Source of the DNA: Holophaga foetida DSM 6591
GTDB taxonomy: Bacteria; Acidobacteriota; Holophagae; Holophagales; Holophagaceae
Direction of reading: 5' to 3'
Length of the DNA stretch: 64,000 nt
NCBI RefSeq assembly: GCF_000242615.2
Contig: NZ_KI912268.1
Location: 825,763 to 889,762, forward strand
The stretch's first letter is position 1. Each line of letters starts with the position of its first letter. A program made the position numbers and the translations under genes. Positions 52,776-61,939 of this stretch are shown piece after piece. The notes beneath the pieces are model-generated. The model did no database searches, had not been told where the DNA came from, and was given only the letters and a program-made list of their open reading frames with translations.

Positions 52776-54005
52776 CTACTTGGCCCTGGCTTCCTGAAGA
52801 TTGGGCCGATAGACGTATTCTCCAAGCAGCGCCATCATCACAATGGAAACCACGAGGCCCACTGCGAACACGATCATGGCCAGCCTGTAGTTCCCAAAGT
52901 GGCGGTAGCAGATACCCATCGAGTAGACACCGAATGCTGTTCCAGCCATGAAAATCGCCAGCAGGTAGCCATAGATCTGCCCGAACCCGCGTAATCCCAT
53001 GTACCGGGACTGGAGGAAGGCCAGGAGATCAACTTCCGCGCCGAGACCAATGGCCACCAACACCATGGCTGGCACCGCCAAGCTAGGGTTCCTGGTGGTG
53101 ATCATCATGAGGATGCCGATCAGGGGCAAGAGGAAGAAAGCGATGGCCACGAAAGGCGCGTGGATCCGATCCAGGAGCCAGCCAGCGACCAGGCGTCCTC
53201 CGATGAGGGCCATACCCGCGAATCCCATGGCACCAGCGGCTTTCGCAGGGGAGGAGCCGAGATCAGTGATCATGGGAACAGCATGGCCGATCACGCCATT
53301 GGCCGCAAAGGTGACCAGGAAGAAGGTGATGGCGAACTTCCAGAATATGGGAGAACTGAAAATCTCGGCATTGGTCAAGACTTCGGGGAGAGGTTTATGA
53401 TCGCAAGTCGACGCTGTGCCAGCAGCCTTCCGCTTGGTCACCAGCAGTGCCATGGATGGAACCGCGATCAAGAGAACCAGGACACCCAACCCGATATAGG
53501 CGGCTCTCCAACTGAAGGCGGCAACGAGGCGCTGTGTGATAGCTGGAAGAAGTGCCGTACCAAGCCCAACGCCTGCCATGGCGATCCCCAGGGCAAGTCC
53601 GCGGTTCGCATCGAAGTTGGCAGCAATGGCCTTGCTGTATGGGAGAGGCGTCTGCCCGCTGGCTGCGAGGCCCGCAATGCCGTAGAAGATGAATAGAGAA
53701 ATCGGCGAATGCGAGAATAGGCCGATGGCAATCAATGTCAGGCCGAAGACCATGATTGCTGGAAGTGTGGCCTTACGTATGCCATACCTATCAACAAGAC
53801 GACCAAAAATCAGAGTACCGATGCCGGTCATGCAGACACCGACGGCTAGTGCGATTGAGATCGTTCCACGATCCGCGTGGAAGGCAGCAGTCAAGGGCTT
53901 GACGAATACCCCGAAAGTGAATTGCATGACTGGACCATTGCCCACAATCAGGCCAAGGAGGGACCCGAAAGCAATCCACCACGGATTGTCGAATAGTTTT
54001 CGCAT
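52776..54005 (-). CDS. MFS transporter (monocarboxylate/OFA-like)
   Basis: The protein has 409 residues with 12 predicted membrane helices. The loop-2 MFS signature appears as GRLVDRYGIRKATLP, and GMALIGGRLVAGWLLDRIHAP is its counterpart in the second half. The overall pattern (GVFVKPLTAAFHADRGTIS, ALGIAMAGVGLGTALLP) resembles carriers of monocarboxylates and aromatic acids. It is the first gene of the leftward catabolic operon and probably imports the substrate of the LigW-like enzyme. Confidence 0.86.
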   Translation of the reverse strand: MRKLFDNPWWIAFGSLLGLIVGNGPVMQFTFGVFVKPLTAAFHADRGTISIALAVGVCMTGIGTLIFGRLVDRYGIRKATLPAIMVFGLTLIAIGLFSHSPISLFIFYGIAGLAASGQTPLPYSKAIAANFDANRGLALGIAMAGVGLGTALLPAITQRLVAAFSWRAAYIGLGVLVLLIAVPSMALLVTKRKAAGTASTCDHKPLPEVLTNAEIFSSPIFWKFAITFFLVTFAANGVIGHAVPMITDLGSSPAKAAGAMGFAGMALIGGRLVAGWLLDRIHAPFVAIAFFLLPLIGILMMITTRNPSLAVPAMVLVAIGLGAEVDLLAFLQSRYMGLRGFGQIYGYLLAIFMAGTAFGVYSMGICYRHFGNYRLAMIVFAVGLVVSIVMMALLGEYVYRPNLQEARAK

Positions 54006-54708
54006 CTAGGCTCCATTGTGAGATGAGTGGTTTTCAATTTGGATGGGTGGGGATGGAAAACCAAGACATAGGCATAGAGAATGGAATTGGCGTGATTGAG
54101 CCATAATCATTACGCCTTTTGCTTGGATGCTGGTGAGTGGGCAGACGAACCCTTTTGAGCCATGGGGGAGCTCTAGTGATCATGGTTATCCCTGTTTGAA
54201 TTGAGGCAATCCGCGATAATGCGCCGCAGTGGTTACTTGGTCGATGGTTATCCATCAGACGTCTGGGAAGGGCGCTTGGGTTGATTCAAGTATCGTGAGG
54301 ATCGTCACAAAAATTAAACAAGTAATACGGTTTGACCTATCGAAACGACTGATAGGTTCGATTCAAAGGTGCTGGACGACGACGTCTACCAGAGGCTCTC
54401 ATATCGAATTATATACTGTTAAAAGAAGACTTAAGCATACACACCAAACAATAGAACCCCTGTAATGCCTTCGAAATTCCAAATGCCGGGCAGGACTGGA
54501 CGGAATGCGCGGCAAGACGCACAGCATTCAGGTCGCACGGGATCGGTGGCGCGGTGCTAACCGCCGAGCCAGAGCGACGTCCTCGACGTTTGATGGCTTG
54601 ATTGGAGATTCGGCATGCACGCTCAAGGACAGTATCCTTTAGCGGTGCTTGGCGCTTATACTCCCGGATGTGGCCATAATTCACTAGGTATTGCGAGGGG
54701 TGTCTTCG
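54006..54708. other. Divergent promoter region between MFS and LysR genes
   Basis: About 700 bases without a plausible gene; the short frames have no ribosome site or motif. The region is AT-rich around 54290-54440 and contains a LysR-type dyad at 54335-54357. It most likely holds promoters for both the leftward transporter operon and the LysR gene. Confidence 0.6.
54335..54357. promoter_or_regulatory. LysR-type binding site candidate
   Basis: ACCTATC (54335-54341) and GATAGGT (54351-54357) form a perfect dyad that contains the T-N11-A pattern of LysR operators (T at 54340, A at 54352). It lies between the divergent MFS and lysR genes, the usual place for an activator site. Confidence 0.55.
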
Positions 54709-55620
54709 ATGGATCTTCATCAGCTGCGCATATTTATTGCCGTTGCGGACTACAAGAGCTTCAGCAAGGCTGCGAACGCAGTGTTTCTATCCCAATCTGG
54801 CGTCAGTTACCAGATCGCATCGCTGGAAAACAGCTTGAAGGCTCAGTTATTTCATCGCGGCCCCCGCGATGTTGCTCTTACCGAAGTCGGCGAGTACTGC
54901 TATGGCGTCATCAAAAAGATGCTTACGGATTTTGATGACATGATTGGCCATGTAAACGACATGGTGGAAGACGTTACAAGTAAACTTTCAATCGGTGTTA
55001 CTGGTGGGCACGAGATCAAGCAGCTTGCCACATGGGTTGGCAAGTTCATACGTCGCTACCCCAATATAAGTGTTGAACTTTCCAATCGATGGGTTGATTT
55101 TATATGCTCGGATGTGGAAAGCAATATTCTTGACCTAGGTTTCACCATGCGTTTCGAAGGTAAACGATTCCCAAATATTGAGTGCCGTCCGATTTTTGTT
55201 GATCATCTAGTTGTGGCCATGAACGCCAATCACCCTTTGGCTTCACGCAAAAGCCTCAAGCTGGCTGATCTTTGTGATCAACCGTTTCTGCACATCAATA
55301 TGGCTCAGAAGGGTGGAGCCAATGAAGGCTTGGAATGGCGCAAGAAGCTATGCAGAAAAAGAGGCTTTATCATGAATGTTGTTCAAACATTTCCGACATT
55401 CCAGACCCTTTTCATGGCTGTCGAAGCTGGCGTAGGGCTTGGACTATTCGGGCAACAGATCGTAGAGGGGAATGCTCCGCCGACCGTCCACTATGTGCCG
55501 CTGGAAGACGAGGACTGTCAATACGAATACTGTGCGATCTGGAAGAAGGAAATCACCAACCCAAATCTGGATTTGTTCCTTCGATCATCCGACCTCGTCT
55601 CTGACTGTCCCGCAGGCTGA
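54709..55620 (+). CDS. LysR-family transcriptional regulator
   Basis: The 303-residue regulator starts at ATG 54709 with GAGGGG upstream. The N-terminal winged helix (MDLHQLRIFIAVADYKSFSK, FLSQSGVSYQIASLE) is the standard LysR DNA-binding domain. The rest is a periplasmic-binding-protein-like effector domain, with LSIGVTGGHEI at its start. It is divergent from the MFS/decarboxylase operon and upstream of the second MFS/porin operon. Likely controls one or both in response to an aromatic acid or related ligand. Confidence 0.92.
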   Translation: MDLHQLRIFIAVADYKSFSKAANAVFLSQSGVSYQIASLENSLKAQLFHRGPRDVALTEVGEYCYGVIKKMLTDFDDMIGHVNDMVEDVTSKLSIGVTGGHEIKQLATWVGKFIRRYPNISVELSNRWVDFICSDVESNILDLGFTMRFEGKRFPNIECRPIFVDHLVVAMNANHPLASRKSLKLADLCDQPFLHINMAQKGGANEGLEWRKKLCRKRGFIMNVVQTFPTFQTLFMAVEAGVGLGLFGQQIVEGNAPPTVHYVPLEDEDCQYEYCAIWKKEITNPNLDLFLRSSDLVSDCPAG

Positions 55621-55931
55621 TGGAGGTTAGAGATCCAGGCCGAGATCACATGTTTCATCACGGGGCCCCCCGTCTGGTCGGAGACATGTCGGACAAGCCT
55701 AGAGCGATCCTGCGGTGGCTCGGCCAGCTGAACCGCCCCCGTCAGGCATGGATTTGATTTCTCGATTTGAACGTGCAAAACGTTCCGTTTTATTCGTATG
55801 GGCGGGGCATATAGCCTAGGGTCAGTCCACCACCCTGCCAGGGTCCATCCAGCAAGCTGTCTCCGTATAGCAAGTAATAGTGCTTGCTCGGCAGAAGCCT
55901 GCAAAAAAAACCACAAGATAAGGAGCGTATA
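55621..55931 (+). promoter_or_regulatory. Intergenic region with two dyads before the MFS-porin operon
   Basis: ACGGGG-CC-CCCCGT (55660-55673) is a GC palindrome shortly after the LysR stop and may help terminate it. GAACGT-GCAAA-ACGTTC (55769-55785) is a perfect dyad that includes a T-N11-A spacing and could be a LysR-type site. It sits about 150 bases upstream of the MFS start. Confidence 0.45.
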
Positions 55932-57185
55932 ATGCATAAACACTTCAAGTGGATAGTCGCCCTATCCCTGGGGCTGGTCATGGGCATCAATGGAGCCAAT
56001 CTCCTAGCCTTTGCCCCTATCCTTGGCGAAATCGCCCGCGATCTGAATATCGGCATTCCCCTAGCTCAGGGGAGCCTGTTGGGGATCTTCCTGTTTGTGG
56101 TGGCGCTTTCGGCAGTCGCGGGGGGCGTCCTGGCCGATCGCATGGGGATCATGAAGACCATCCTGAGCGCATCGCTTGCCGGCCTGATCCCCAACCTGCT
56201 CTATCCAATTGTCGGTCACTCCCTGATCGCAATGATCGCTTTGAGGGTCATCCAGGGATATGGGGCTGGAAGCGTGTTCGCCCTCATGCCACTCGTGGCT
56301 GCTCACTGGTTTGAGGCGAATGAGCGCGGTCGGGTCGTCGGGATTCTCACTACGATTCTGGCGATTGGAATGATGGCCGGTGTGGCGGGATCTCCGGGCC
56401 TTTTCCAAGCGTTCCACTCCTGGCGTGCGGCCATGTTCTGCTTCGGTCTCGCGGGCCTGGTCTTCTTGGTGCTGACTCTGATTGTGTCGGCCAACTACAA
56501 GAAATACGAACCCGCACGTATTGCGGACTCCGCTACCAAGAGGCAGGAAGGAGGCGGTTGGCAGTACATGAAATCGGCTCTGCACAACCCGACCACCTAT
56601 ATGGGCATCCTGATGTGCATGTTCATCTCCTGGCTACTCAACGCCCTTAACGATCTCACCCCGCAGTATTTCGCATTACTACCCCCAATGGGCGTGGGTT
56701 TTGGCCCGGTGAGAGCCGGTCAGCTGATGCTTGGCGTTCAGGTCGGTTCGGTCTTCGGAGGCCTGGTCGGCGGCTTCATGGTGGACAAGCTCTTCAAGGG
56801 CAATCCGAAGCCCGTTCTGTTCATCGGATTCTTGATCACAGCCATTTCCGTATATTCCATCCTCTTCCCCGGGATCTACCAGAGTGGAGCCCTGCTGCCA
56901 CTCCTGTTCCTAGCCGGCCTGGCCGTCAACTTCCTCAATCCGGCCGCAGCCACCTTTGTCGCCCAGACTTATCCGGAAGCCATTGTCGGCAAGGTCGCTG
57001 GCATCTGGCTGGGCCTGGGCGCTTTCGGAGGAGGATTCGGCGTCATTTGCAGCGCCCTCTGCCTCCACGCGACCGGAACCTATGTGCTTACGATCCGCAT
57101 TTTTGCACTTGTCGCTTTCCTCGGCCTGGCGCTAGCCATGCTTCTTCGCCGCCTCTCTTACGCTCCTCAGCCCGAGACCTGCTGA
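55932..57185 (+). CDS. MFS transporter, second of the cluster
   Basis: The 417-residue carrier starts at ATG 55932, preceded by AAGGAG six bases upstream. Twelve membrane helices are visible, with the loop signature GGVLADRMGIMKTI after helix 2 and a second-half counterpart GGFMVDKLFKG. The sequence RVIQGYGAGSVFALMPL lies in helix 4. It resembles the nitrate/aromatic-acid-type MFS permeases, but substrate cannot be assigned. It is followed after 22 bases by a porin gene, so inner- and outer-membrane uptake are encoded together. Confidence 0.86.
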   Translation: MHKHFKWIVALSLGLVMGINGANLLAFAPILGEIARDLNIGIPLAQGSLLGIFLFVVALSAVAGGVLADRMGIMKTILSASLAGLIPNLLYPIVGHSLIAMIALRVIQGYGAGSVFALMPLVAAHWFEANERGRVVGILTTILAIGMMAGVAGSPGLFQAFHSWRAAMFCFGLAGLVFLVLTLIVSANYKKYEPARIADSATKRQEGGGWQYMKSALHNPTTYMGILMCMFISWLLNALNDLTPQYFALLPPMGVGFGPVRAGQLMLGVQVGSVFGGLVGGFMVDKLFKGNPKPVLFIGFLITAISVYSILFPGIYQSGALLPLLFLAGLAVNFLNPAAATFVAQTYPEAIVGKVAGIWLGLGAFGGGFGVICSALCLHATGTYVLTIRIFALVAFLGLALAMLLRRLSYAPQPETC

Positions 57186-57207
57186 GCCCAACCCCCAAGG
57201 AGACACA

Positions 57208-58413
57208 ATGATTCGTCTGAATTCAAAGACCCTGGCCATCGGCCTGCTTGCAGGAAGCGCAGCCTTCGCCCAGTCGGCACCTGATCTGGAGTCCCGGGTC
57301 AAGGCCCTGGAGACCAACAACGATCGGTTCCACTACTTCGGCCTCCTTCACGTCTCTGATCAGGTCTGGGACAACAAGGGCTCCTTCAAGGGTGCCGATG
57401 TCTTCTACGGGGACTCCGGCCATGACCCCGCGGTCGGCCTGGATATCTTCATGAGCTACAAAGTCAATGACAACTGGAAGGTGGTTGCCGAGATGGAGGC
57501 GGTCCGCGAATTCCGGACTGGCGGGTACGGCACTAGCCCCAAAGATGAGGGGACCGTAGTCGGCAACCAGATGCTGGACCAGATGTATGCCCAGGGAAAG
57601 GTCGGCCCCTTATCCATCATCGTCGGCAAGTGGGATTACAACCCCTGCTACGGCGCAGTCCTGAATATGGCTGACCGCGCCATGAATGGCGTCCAGATCG
57701 GGGTGGGGAAGGATTATTACGCCAAGCTGTCCTATGGGTACCTCCGCCAGAACTGGACCGGAGCACCCTTGAACCCCAATCTGGTCTCCCTTGGGAACTG
57801 GAGCACCACCGGGGTTGTGGCCGGACAGGCCGCCACCATCAGCTTCACGGGGGGAGACAATCACTATGCGGTGGCCGAGGTTGGGGCCACCCTCCTTCCC
57901 AAATTCAACGTAAAGGCCGCCTACCACCGCCTTTCCACTTCAGGCAGTCTCGCCCCGACCATCACCTTGGCGGATGGAACCGTCATCGGTTCGAATTCCA
58001 GCGAGGGGTCCAGCTTCAACCTTTGGGAAGTCGGCGCTGATACGACCGCCATCCCTGGCATGAGGCTGTGGGGCACCTACGAGCAATCTAGCGCTGACAC
58101 CCAGAACAAGATGTGGATGGGTGGCGTTGATTTCGGCCACATGGACTGGGTGCACCCAGGCGCATGGAATCTGTCCTTCCGCTATGTCCACGAAGAGGCC
58201 GATGCGACCATCGGCCCCTGCAATGACTGGTGGGTCACCGGCATCAACATGGCCACGCGAACTTTCAACGGGATAAAAGGCCCTCAGATGTTCGGCGCAG
58301 TCACCCTCGCCAAGAACATCCAGTTCATGCTCTGGGCCGGGTTGAGCAAGGCCACGAACCAGGCTGATGGCAGCCAAAAGACCCTCAAAGCGGAATTCAA
58401 CTTCTGGTTCTAA
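57208..58413 (+). CDS. Outer-membrane porin-like protein with short coiled coil
   Basis: The protein has 401 residues. A signal peptide ends at GSAAFAQS. A short heptad stretch (DLESRVKALETNND) often seen in trimeric porins follows, then a beta-barrel ending KAEFNFWF with a C-terminal Phe. It lies between the MFS and LVIVD genes. It likely provides passage of the cluster substrate across the outer membrane and is not closely similar to the porin at 49088. Confidence 0.8.
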   Translation: MIRLNSKTLAIGLLAGSAAFAQSAPDLESRVKALETNNDRFHYFGLLHVSDQVWDNKGSFKGADVFYGDSGHDPAVGLDIFMSYKVNDNWKVVAEMEAVREFRTGGYGTSPKDEGTVVGNQMLDQMYAQGKVGPLSIIVGKWDYNPCYGAVLNMADRAMNGVQIGVGKDYYAKLSYGYLRQNWTGAPLNPNLVSLGNWSTTGVVAGQAATISFTGGDNHYAVAEVGATLLPKFNVKAAYHRLSTSGSLAPTITLADGTVIGSNSSEGSSFNLWEVGADTTAIPGMRLWGTYEQSSADTQNKMWMGGVDFGHMDWVHPGAWNLSFRYVHEEADATIGPCNDWWVTGINMATRTFNGIKGPQMFGAVTLAKNIQFMLWAGLSKATNQADGSQKTLKAEFNFWF

Positions 58414-58443
58414 CCCCACTGCAAAGCAAACGGTGAAATCGAG

Positions 58444-59778
58444 ATGCAGAATAAAAAGTATTTTTCCAAGAATATCGATCTGATCGGGTACCACGACATG
58501 GGCGGCAAGCCCGGCTTCCAGATGGCCCTGCACAAGAGCAATGGCAGGTATTACATCTACACGGCCAGCTTCCGGCACCCCGGGTGGAACATCATCGATG
58601 TCACCGATCCAGCTGCCCCCAAGACTGTCAAATGGCTGCCGATTCCCTTCGATATGGAAGGGATCGGGGCACCCAAGCTCCAGATAGCCGACGGCCTGAT
58701 GCTCACAGCAGTCGGGGGGCTGGTTCCCTTCCTCCACGGCACCCGCCCTGAGGCACCTTTCGTCGGCGGCGTCATCATCTGGGACGTGAAGGACCCCGAG
58801 AACCCGAAACAGCTGTCCTTTTTCAAGACCGAAGGTTTCGGCGTCCATCGGTTCTTTTACAACGGGGGCAGGTACGCATATGTCACCGGCACATTGGAGA
58901 ACTTCAACGGCTTCGTCCTCCGGATTCTCGACATCATAGATCCGGAAAACCCCGTCGAGGTCGGGCGCTGGTGGATGGCCGAACAGTACCTTGGTGACCG
59001 ACTTGCCCGGAAGGATATTGCCTACAGCGACGAAGAATCGCTCAAAATCCCCTACCTTCACGCACTGACCGTGAGGGATGACGTCGCATATCTGGCTTAT
59101 GCAACAGGTGGATTTGTCTGTCTTGACGTCAAAGACAAGACCAAGCCCCAGATCATCGGTCGCCTGAAAATCAGCCCGCCCTTCAGCGGGGGTGCATCGG
59201 GAGCTCCAGTCCACTCGACCTTGCCCCTCGGCGGGCGCCCTTATGCCGTAGTCACCACGGAAGGCGAGCGAGTGCACTACTTTGCCAACTCGGATGACAC
59301 GATCTATGGGCACTTCAAGCAGATCAAGTCTCAAGCCATGAACATGATCGGGCTCGTGGAGCTCACGGACCTGAAGAATCCCTCCCTGGTCTCCGTCTTC
59401 CCCTATCCGGAAGTGCCGGAAGGATACCCGCATGGGACCAATTTCAACATCGTGGATGGGGTGCGAGTTCCTTTCGGTCCGCACAACATCTTTGATGCCT
59501 TTGGCCCTGAGGTCTATGAGAAGCGGGATGACCGAGTCTATTGTTCCCATTTCAATGCTGGACTGCGCATCTATGACGTCCAGGATCCCTTCGTCCCCAA
59601 GGAAATTGCGTATTTCATCCCGCCGGATCCTGAAAAATTCCTGTTCAACAGCCCCGAGGGGAATCTCTTCCGAGGTCCTCTGGTAGCCCACGCCGAGGAT
59701 GTTGTGGTCGACGACAGGGGATACATCTATGTCGATACCTCCCACGATGGCCTCTATGTCCTTCGTTGCACAGTCTGA
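58444..59778 (+). CDS. LVIVD-repeat beta-propeller protein
   Basis: The 444-residue protein has repeated blades of the type WNIIDVTDPAAPKTV, VIIWDVKDPENPKQL, LRILDIIDPENPVEV, FVCLDVKDKTKPQII and LRIYDVQDPFVPKEI. These are the LVIVD pattern that builds a propeller. No signal peptide is seen, so it should be cytoplasmic. Conserved His residues (GVHRFF, LHALTV, YCSHFNAGLRIYD) could bind a metal. Enzymatic role is unknown. It lies 30 bases after the porin gene and 10 bases before the SCP2-like gene, clearly in the same operon. Confidence 0.82.
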   Translation: MQNKKYFSKNIDLIGYHDMGGKPGFQMALHKSNGRYYIYTASFRHPGWNIIDVTDPAAPKTVKWLPIPFDMEGIGAPKLQIADGLMLTAVGGLVPFLHGTRPEAPFVGGVIIWDVKDPENPKQLSFFKTEGFGVHRFFYNGGRYAYVTGTLENFNGFVLRILDIIDPENPVEVGRWWMAEQYLGDRLARKDIAYSDEESLKIPYLHALTVRDDVAYLAYATGGFVCLDVKDKTKPQIIGRLKISPPFSGGASGAPVHSTLPLGGRPYAVVTTEGERVHYFANSDDTIYGHFKQIKSQAMNMIGLVELTDLKNPSLVSVFPYPEVPEGYPHGTNFNIVDGVRVPFGPHNIFDAFGPEVYEKRDDRVYCSHFNAGLRIYDVQDPFVPKEIAYFIPPDPEKFLFNSPEGNLFRGPLVAHAEDVVVDDRGYIYVDTSHDGLYVLRCTV

Positions 59779-59788
59779 GGAGGACGTC

Positions 59789-60127
59789 GTGAAAACGGTA
59801 GATGATTTTATCAGCAGCGTGCGCAGGAATCTGGTTGAGAACAGGGCCAAGGTCGAAGAATGGGATCTCAGCGGCGTGATGCAGTGGGACTTCCGTGAAG
59901 ATACTGGGGAGCAGTTCCATCTGGTCCTGACCCCAGGGGCTTTCCAGGTCGTGATGGGTGCCCACCCTTCACCAGACTTCATTGTGGTCGCGCCATTCCA
60001 GTATTTTTCCAGGATGGTTACCGGCGAGATCGATCACGACGAGGCCGTGAGGTCTGGGATGATCAAACCTGTTGGCGACTTGAACTTCGGTGAAAAATTC
60101 AGCCTCCTGTATAGAAGCATTCTGTAA
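59789..60127 (+). CDS. Small SCP2-like protein
   Basis: This 112-residue protein starts at a GTG (59789) with GAGGAGG five bases upstream; an ATG further up overlaps the preceding gene and is less likely. The sequence (GEQFHLVLTPGAFQVVMG, YFSRMVTGEIDHDEAV, FGEKFSLLYRSIL) resembles the SCP2 sterol-transfer fold that binds hydrophobic ligands. The match is by pattern only. Last gene of the MFS-porin-LVIVD operon; a terminator-like hairpin follows at 60148. Confidence 0.65.
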   Translation: MKTVDDFISSVRRNLVENRAKVEEWDLSGVMQWDFREDTGEQFHLVLTPGAFQVVMGAHPSPDFIVVAPFQYFSRMVTGEIDHDEAVRSGMIKPVGDLNFGEKFSLLYRSIL

Positions 60128-60147
60128 ATAATTTTTAGCCCCTCACA

Positions 60148-60177
60148 CTGCCCCCCTTCAGGATGAAGAGGGGGCAG
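60148..60177 (+). terminator. Hairpin after the catabolic operon
   Basis: CTGCCCCC pairs with GGGGGCAG, and the inner TTC with GAA, with one bulged base. The T-run is weak (TTGCGTTGC). Placed 20 bases after the SCP2-like stop. Confidence 0.6.
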
Positions 60178-60207
60178 TTGCGTTGCTGCAAGACTGTTCC
60201 ATTAAGC

Positions 60208-60228
60208 CATATGATGTGTTATCATATG
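60208..60228. promoter_or_regulatory. LysR-type operator candidate CATATGAT-N5-ATCATATG
   Basis: A perfect 8-bp dyad with a T-N11-A core (T 60212, A 60224) lies 42 bases before the start of the second LysR gene. Its position suggests autoregulation. Confidence 0.6.
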
Positions 60229-60270
60229 TTGACCACCAATCTGTTTTTTGCCTAAAGCCTCGGAGGCACT

Positions 60271-61164
60271 ATGAATGTCGACAGACTTCGCTGCTTCACC
60301 GCCGTGGCTGAACAGCAAAGCTTCACGAAGGCCTCTATCCGCCTGAACCTCTCCCAGTCTGCCGTCAGCTACCAGATAGCTGCCCTGGAGGATTCGTTAG
60401 GATTCCAGCTGTTCACACGAGATTCCCGAAAGGTCCTACTGACAAGGACTGGAAAGTATTTTCTCGAATGCATACGAAAGATCATAAACGAATACAACAC
60501 CGCCATACACCTAAGCCAGCAGCTTGAATTGGGACAGGTCGGCGAAATCAAGCTTGGCTACCTAAGCTTCACCAGGAAGCCATTCCTGCCCTTATTCTTG
60601 AAACGATTCAAGAATGAAAACCCAAGCATCACCATGCAGCATGCCTCCAATTCCATCCCAGGTCTAATTAATGCACTGAATAATGGAGACATCGACATAG
60701 CCTTCACTCTTAATATCGGGTTTAGACATTCCGAAAAGCTATCCTATGTAAGTTTATCAAAAGAGGAACACTATGTTCTCCTGCCTTCAGATCATCCGCT
60801 CGCATCCCGGACTTCAGTGAGACTGTGTGACCTCAAGGGCTATCCTTTCGTCAGCATGGACCCAGAAGTGTGCGTCGTAGACATCGACTGGCTGGAAACG
60901 CTGTGTGAGCGCCATGGCTTTCGGCCAGAGGTGGTGCGCACCAGCAAAGACCCCGAGAGTCTTTTCATGCTCGTCCAGGCCGGAATCGGGATCAATCTGC
61001 ACACTCGATATGCCGCAGAGCACTTCAACACCTTCGACCTGCCGAGCATCCCGCTGATTGATGAAGATGCCGCCGTGGATTTCCTAGTGGTGTGGCGGAA
61101 GGACTCTGACAACCCCTGCATCCCGACCTTCCTTAACAAACTTGGCGTAAGTTTGAGCGTTTAG
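60271..61164 (+). CDS. LysR-family transcriptional regulator, second of the cluster
   Basis: The 297-residue protein starts at ATG 60271 with CGGAGG upstream. The N-terminal winged helix (MNVDRLRCFTAVAEQQSFTK, LNLSQSAVSYQIAALE) is the LysR type, followed by the effector domain beginning GEIKLGYLSF. It is at the end of the MFS-porin-LVIVD-SCP2 run but after a terminator, so it probably has its own promoter. Similar to but distinct from the regulator at 54709. Confidence 0.92.
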   Translation: MNVDRLRCFTAVAEQQSFTKASIRLNLSQSAVSYQIAALEDSLGFQLFTRDSRKVLLTRTGKYFLECIRKIINEYNTAIHLSQQLELGQVGEIKLGYLSFTRKPFLPLFLKRFKNENPSITMQHASNSIPGLINALNNGDIDIAFTLNIGFRHSEKLSYVSLSKEEHYVLLPSDHPLASRTSVRLCDLKGYPFVSMDPEVCVVDIDWLETLCERHGFRPEVVRTSKDPESLFMLVQAGIGINLHTRYAAEHFNTFDLPSIPLIDEDAAVDFLVVWRKDSDNPCIPTFLNKLGVSLSV

Positions 61165-61287
61165 CCAAATAGATAGCAGGCAACCGCCACCAAGTTTCCC
61201 TGTCACGCCACCGTGCGCACAAGGTCGTAAACGGGGAAGTCACAAAATCCCGATGGGCACAGGTGGCAGACCTGCGCCCTGTGCAGG

Positions 61288-61506
61288 AATTCACCGAATG
61301 CTCTTCCAAGGCTTGTATACCTGCGCAAACTCAGGCCCGGAGTCTACCGCCCAACCGATCGGGAAGTCTGGATGAACCAGGACCTCCTGGATGCCTGTGC
61401 CGCAGTTCCCAACAGAGTCATCTGCCTGGTTTCAGCCTTGGCCTACCACAACCTGAGAACCCCCATCCCCACAGCCACCGGGGTCGCCACTGATCGCAAC
61501 GCGTGA
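61288..61506 (+). pseudogene. AbiEi-type antitoxin remnant
   Basis: One frame reads LRKLRPGVYRPTDREVW, DLLDACAAVPNRVICLVSAL and AYHNLRTPIP and stops at 61504-61506. This is the link between the winged helix and the antitoxin domain of AbiEi proteins. The start and most of the C-terminal domain are missing. The AbiEii toxin is not present. The last 30 codons are duplicated at 47750. Confidence 0.65.
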
Positions 61507-61587
61507 CCTCCGCCGCACTTTCTCCAGCGTTGGGGCCCGTGGGCGACCAAATGAGCAGGGGCGTTGCGTTCCCCCTCTGCCGGGATG

Positions 61588-61626
61588 GTCCACCCGGGGT
61601 TATGCCCCAGGCTTGTCCGGGTGGAC
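61588..61626 (+). promoter_or_regulatory. Perfect dyad upstream of vapB copy 2
   Basis: GTCCACCCGG (61588-61597) is exactly complementary to CCGGGTGGAC (61617-61626). A candidate VapB/VapBC operator, 65 bases before the vapB start. Confidence 0.55.
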
Positions 61627-61690
61627 GAGCTACAGGCCCCAACCTGGACAGGTAAGGAGAAATACCCATACTAGTAAGGAGGTAGACCCC

Positions 61691-61939
61691 ATGAGCATCA
61701 CCGCCGTTGCGACCATGACAAGCAAGGGACAGTTGACCATCCCGAAATCCGTCCGGGAGGCCCTGGGACTGCATGAGGGGGCCAAGGTCCGCTTCGAGGT
61801 GGACCAAGAGCAGGGCACTGCCGCCATGGAGCCCGTAAAGCTCCAGGTGGCTGACCTCTGGGCATTCGCCGTGCGCGGGGCCCCCACCATGAGCTTGGAT
61901 GAGATGGACCAGGCCATCCAGCGCGGGGCTGGCCAATGA
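61691..61939 (+). CDS. vapB: VapB-like antitoxin (AbrB fold), copy 2
   Basis: The 82-residue AbrB/MazE-fold protein starts at ATG 61691 after AAGGAGGT. The SKGQLTIPKSVREALGL motif gives the DNA-binding swapped hairpin, and the tail MSLDEMDQAIQRG would bind the toxin. The stop codon overlaps the vapC start (ATGA). This is the functional pair, with an intact toxin downstream. Confidence 0.9.
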   Translation: MSITAVATMTSKGQLTIPKSVREALGLHEGAKVRFEVDQEQGTAAMEPVKLQVADLWAFAVRGAPTMSLDEMDQAIQRGAGQ

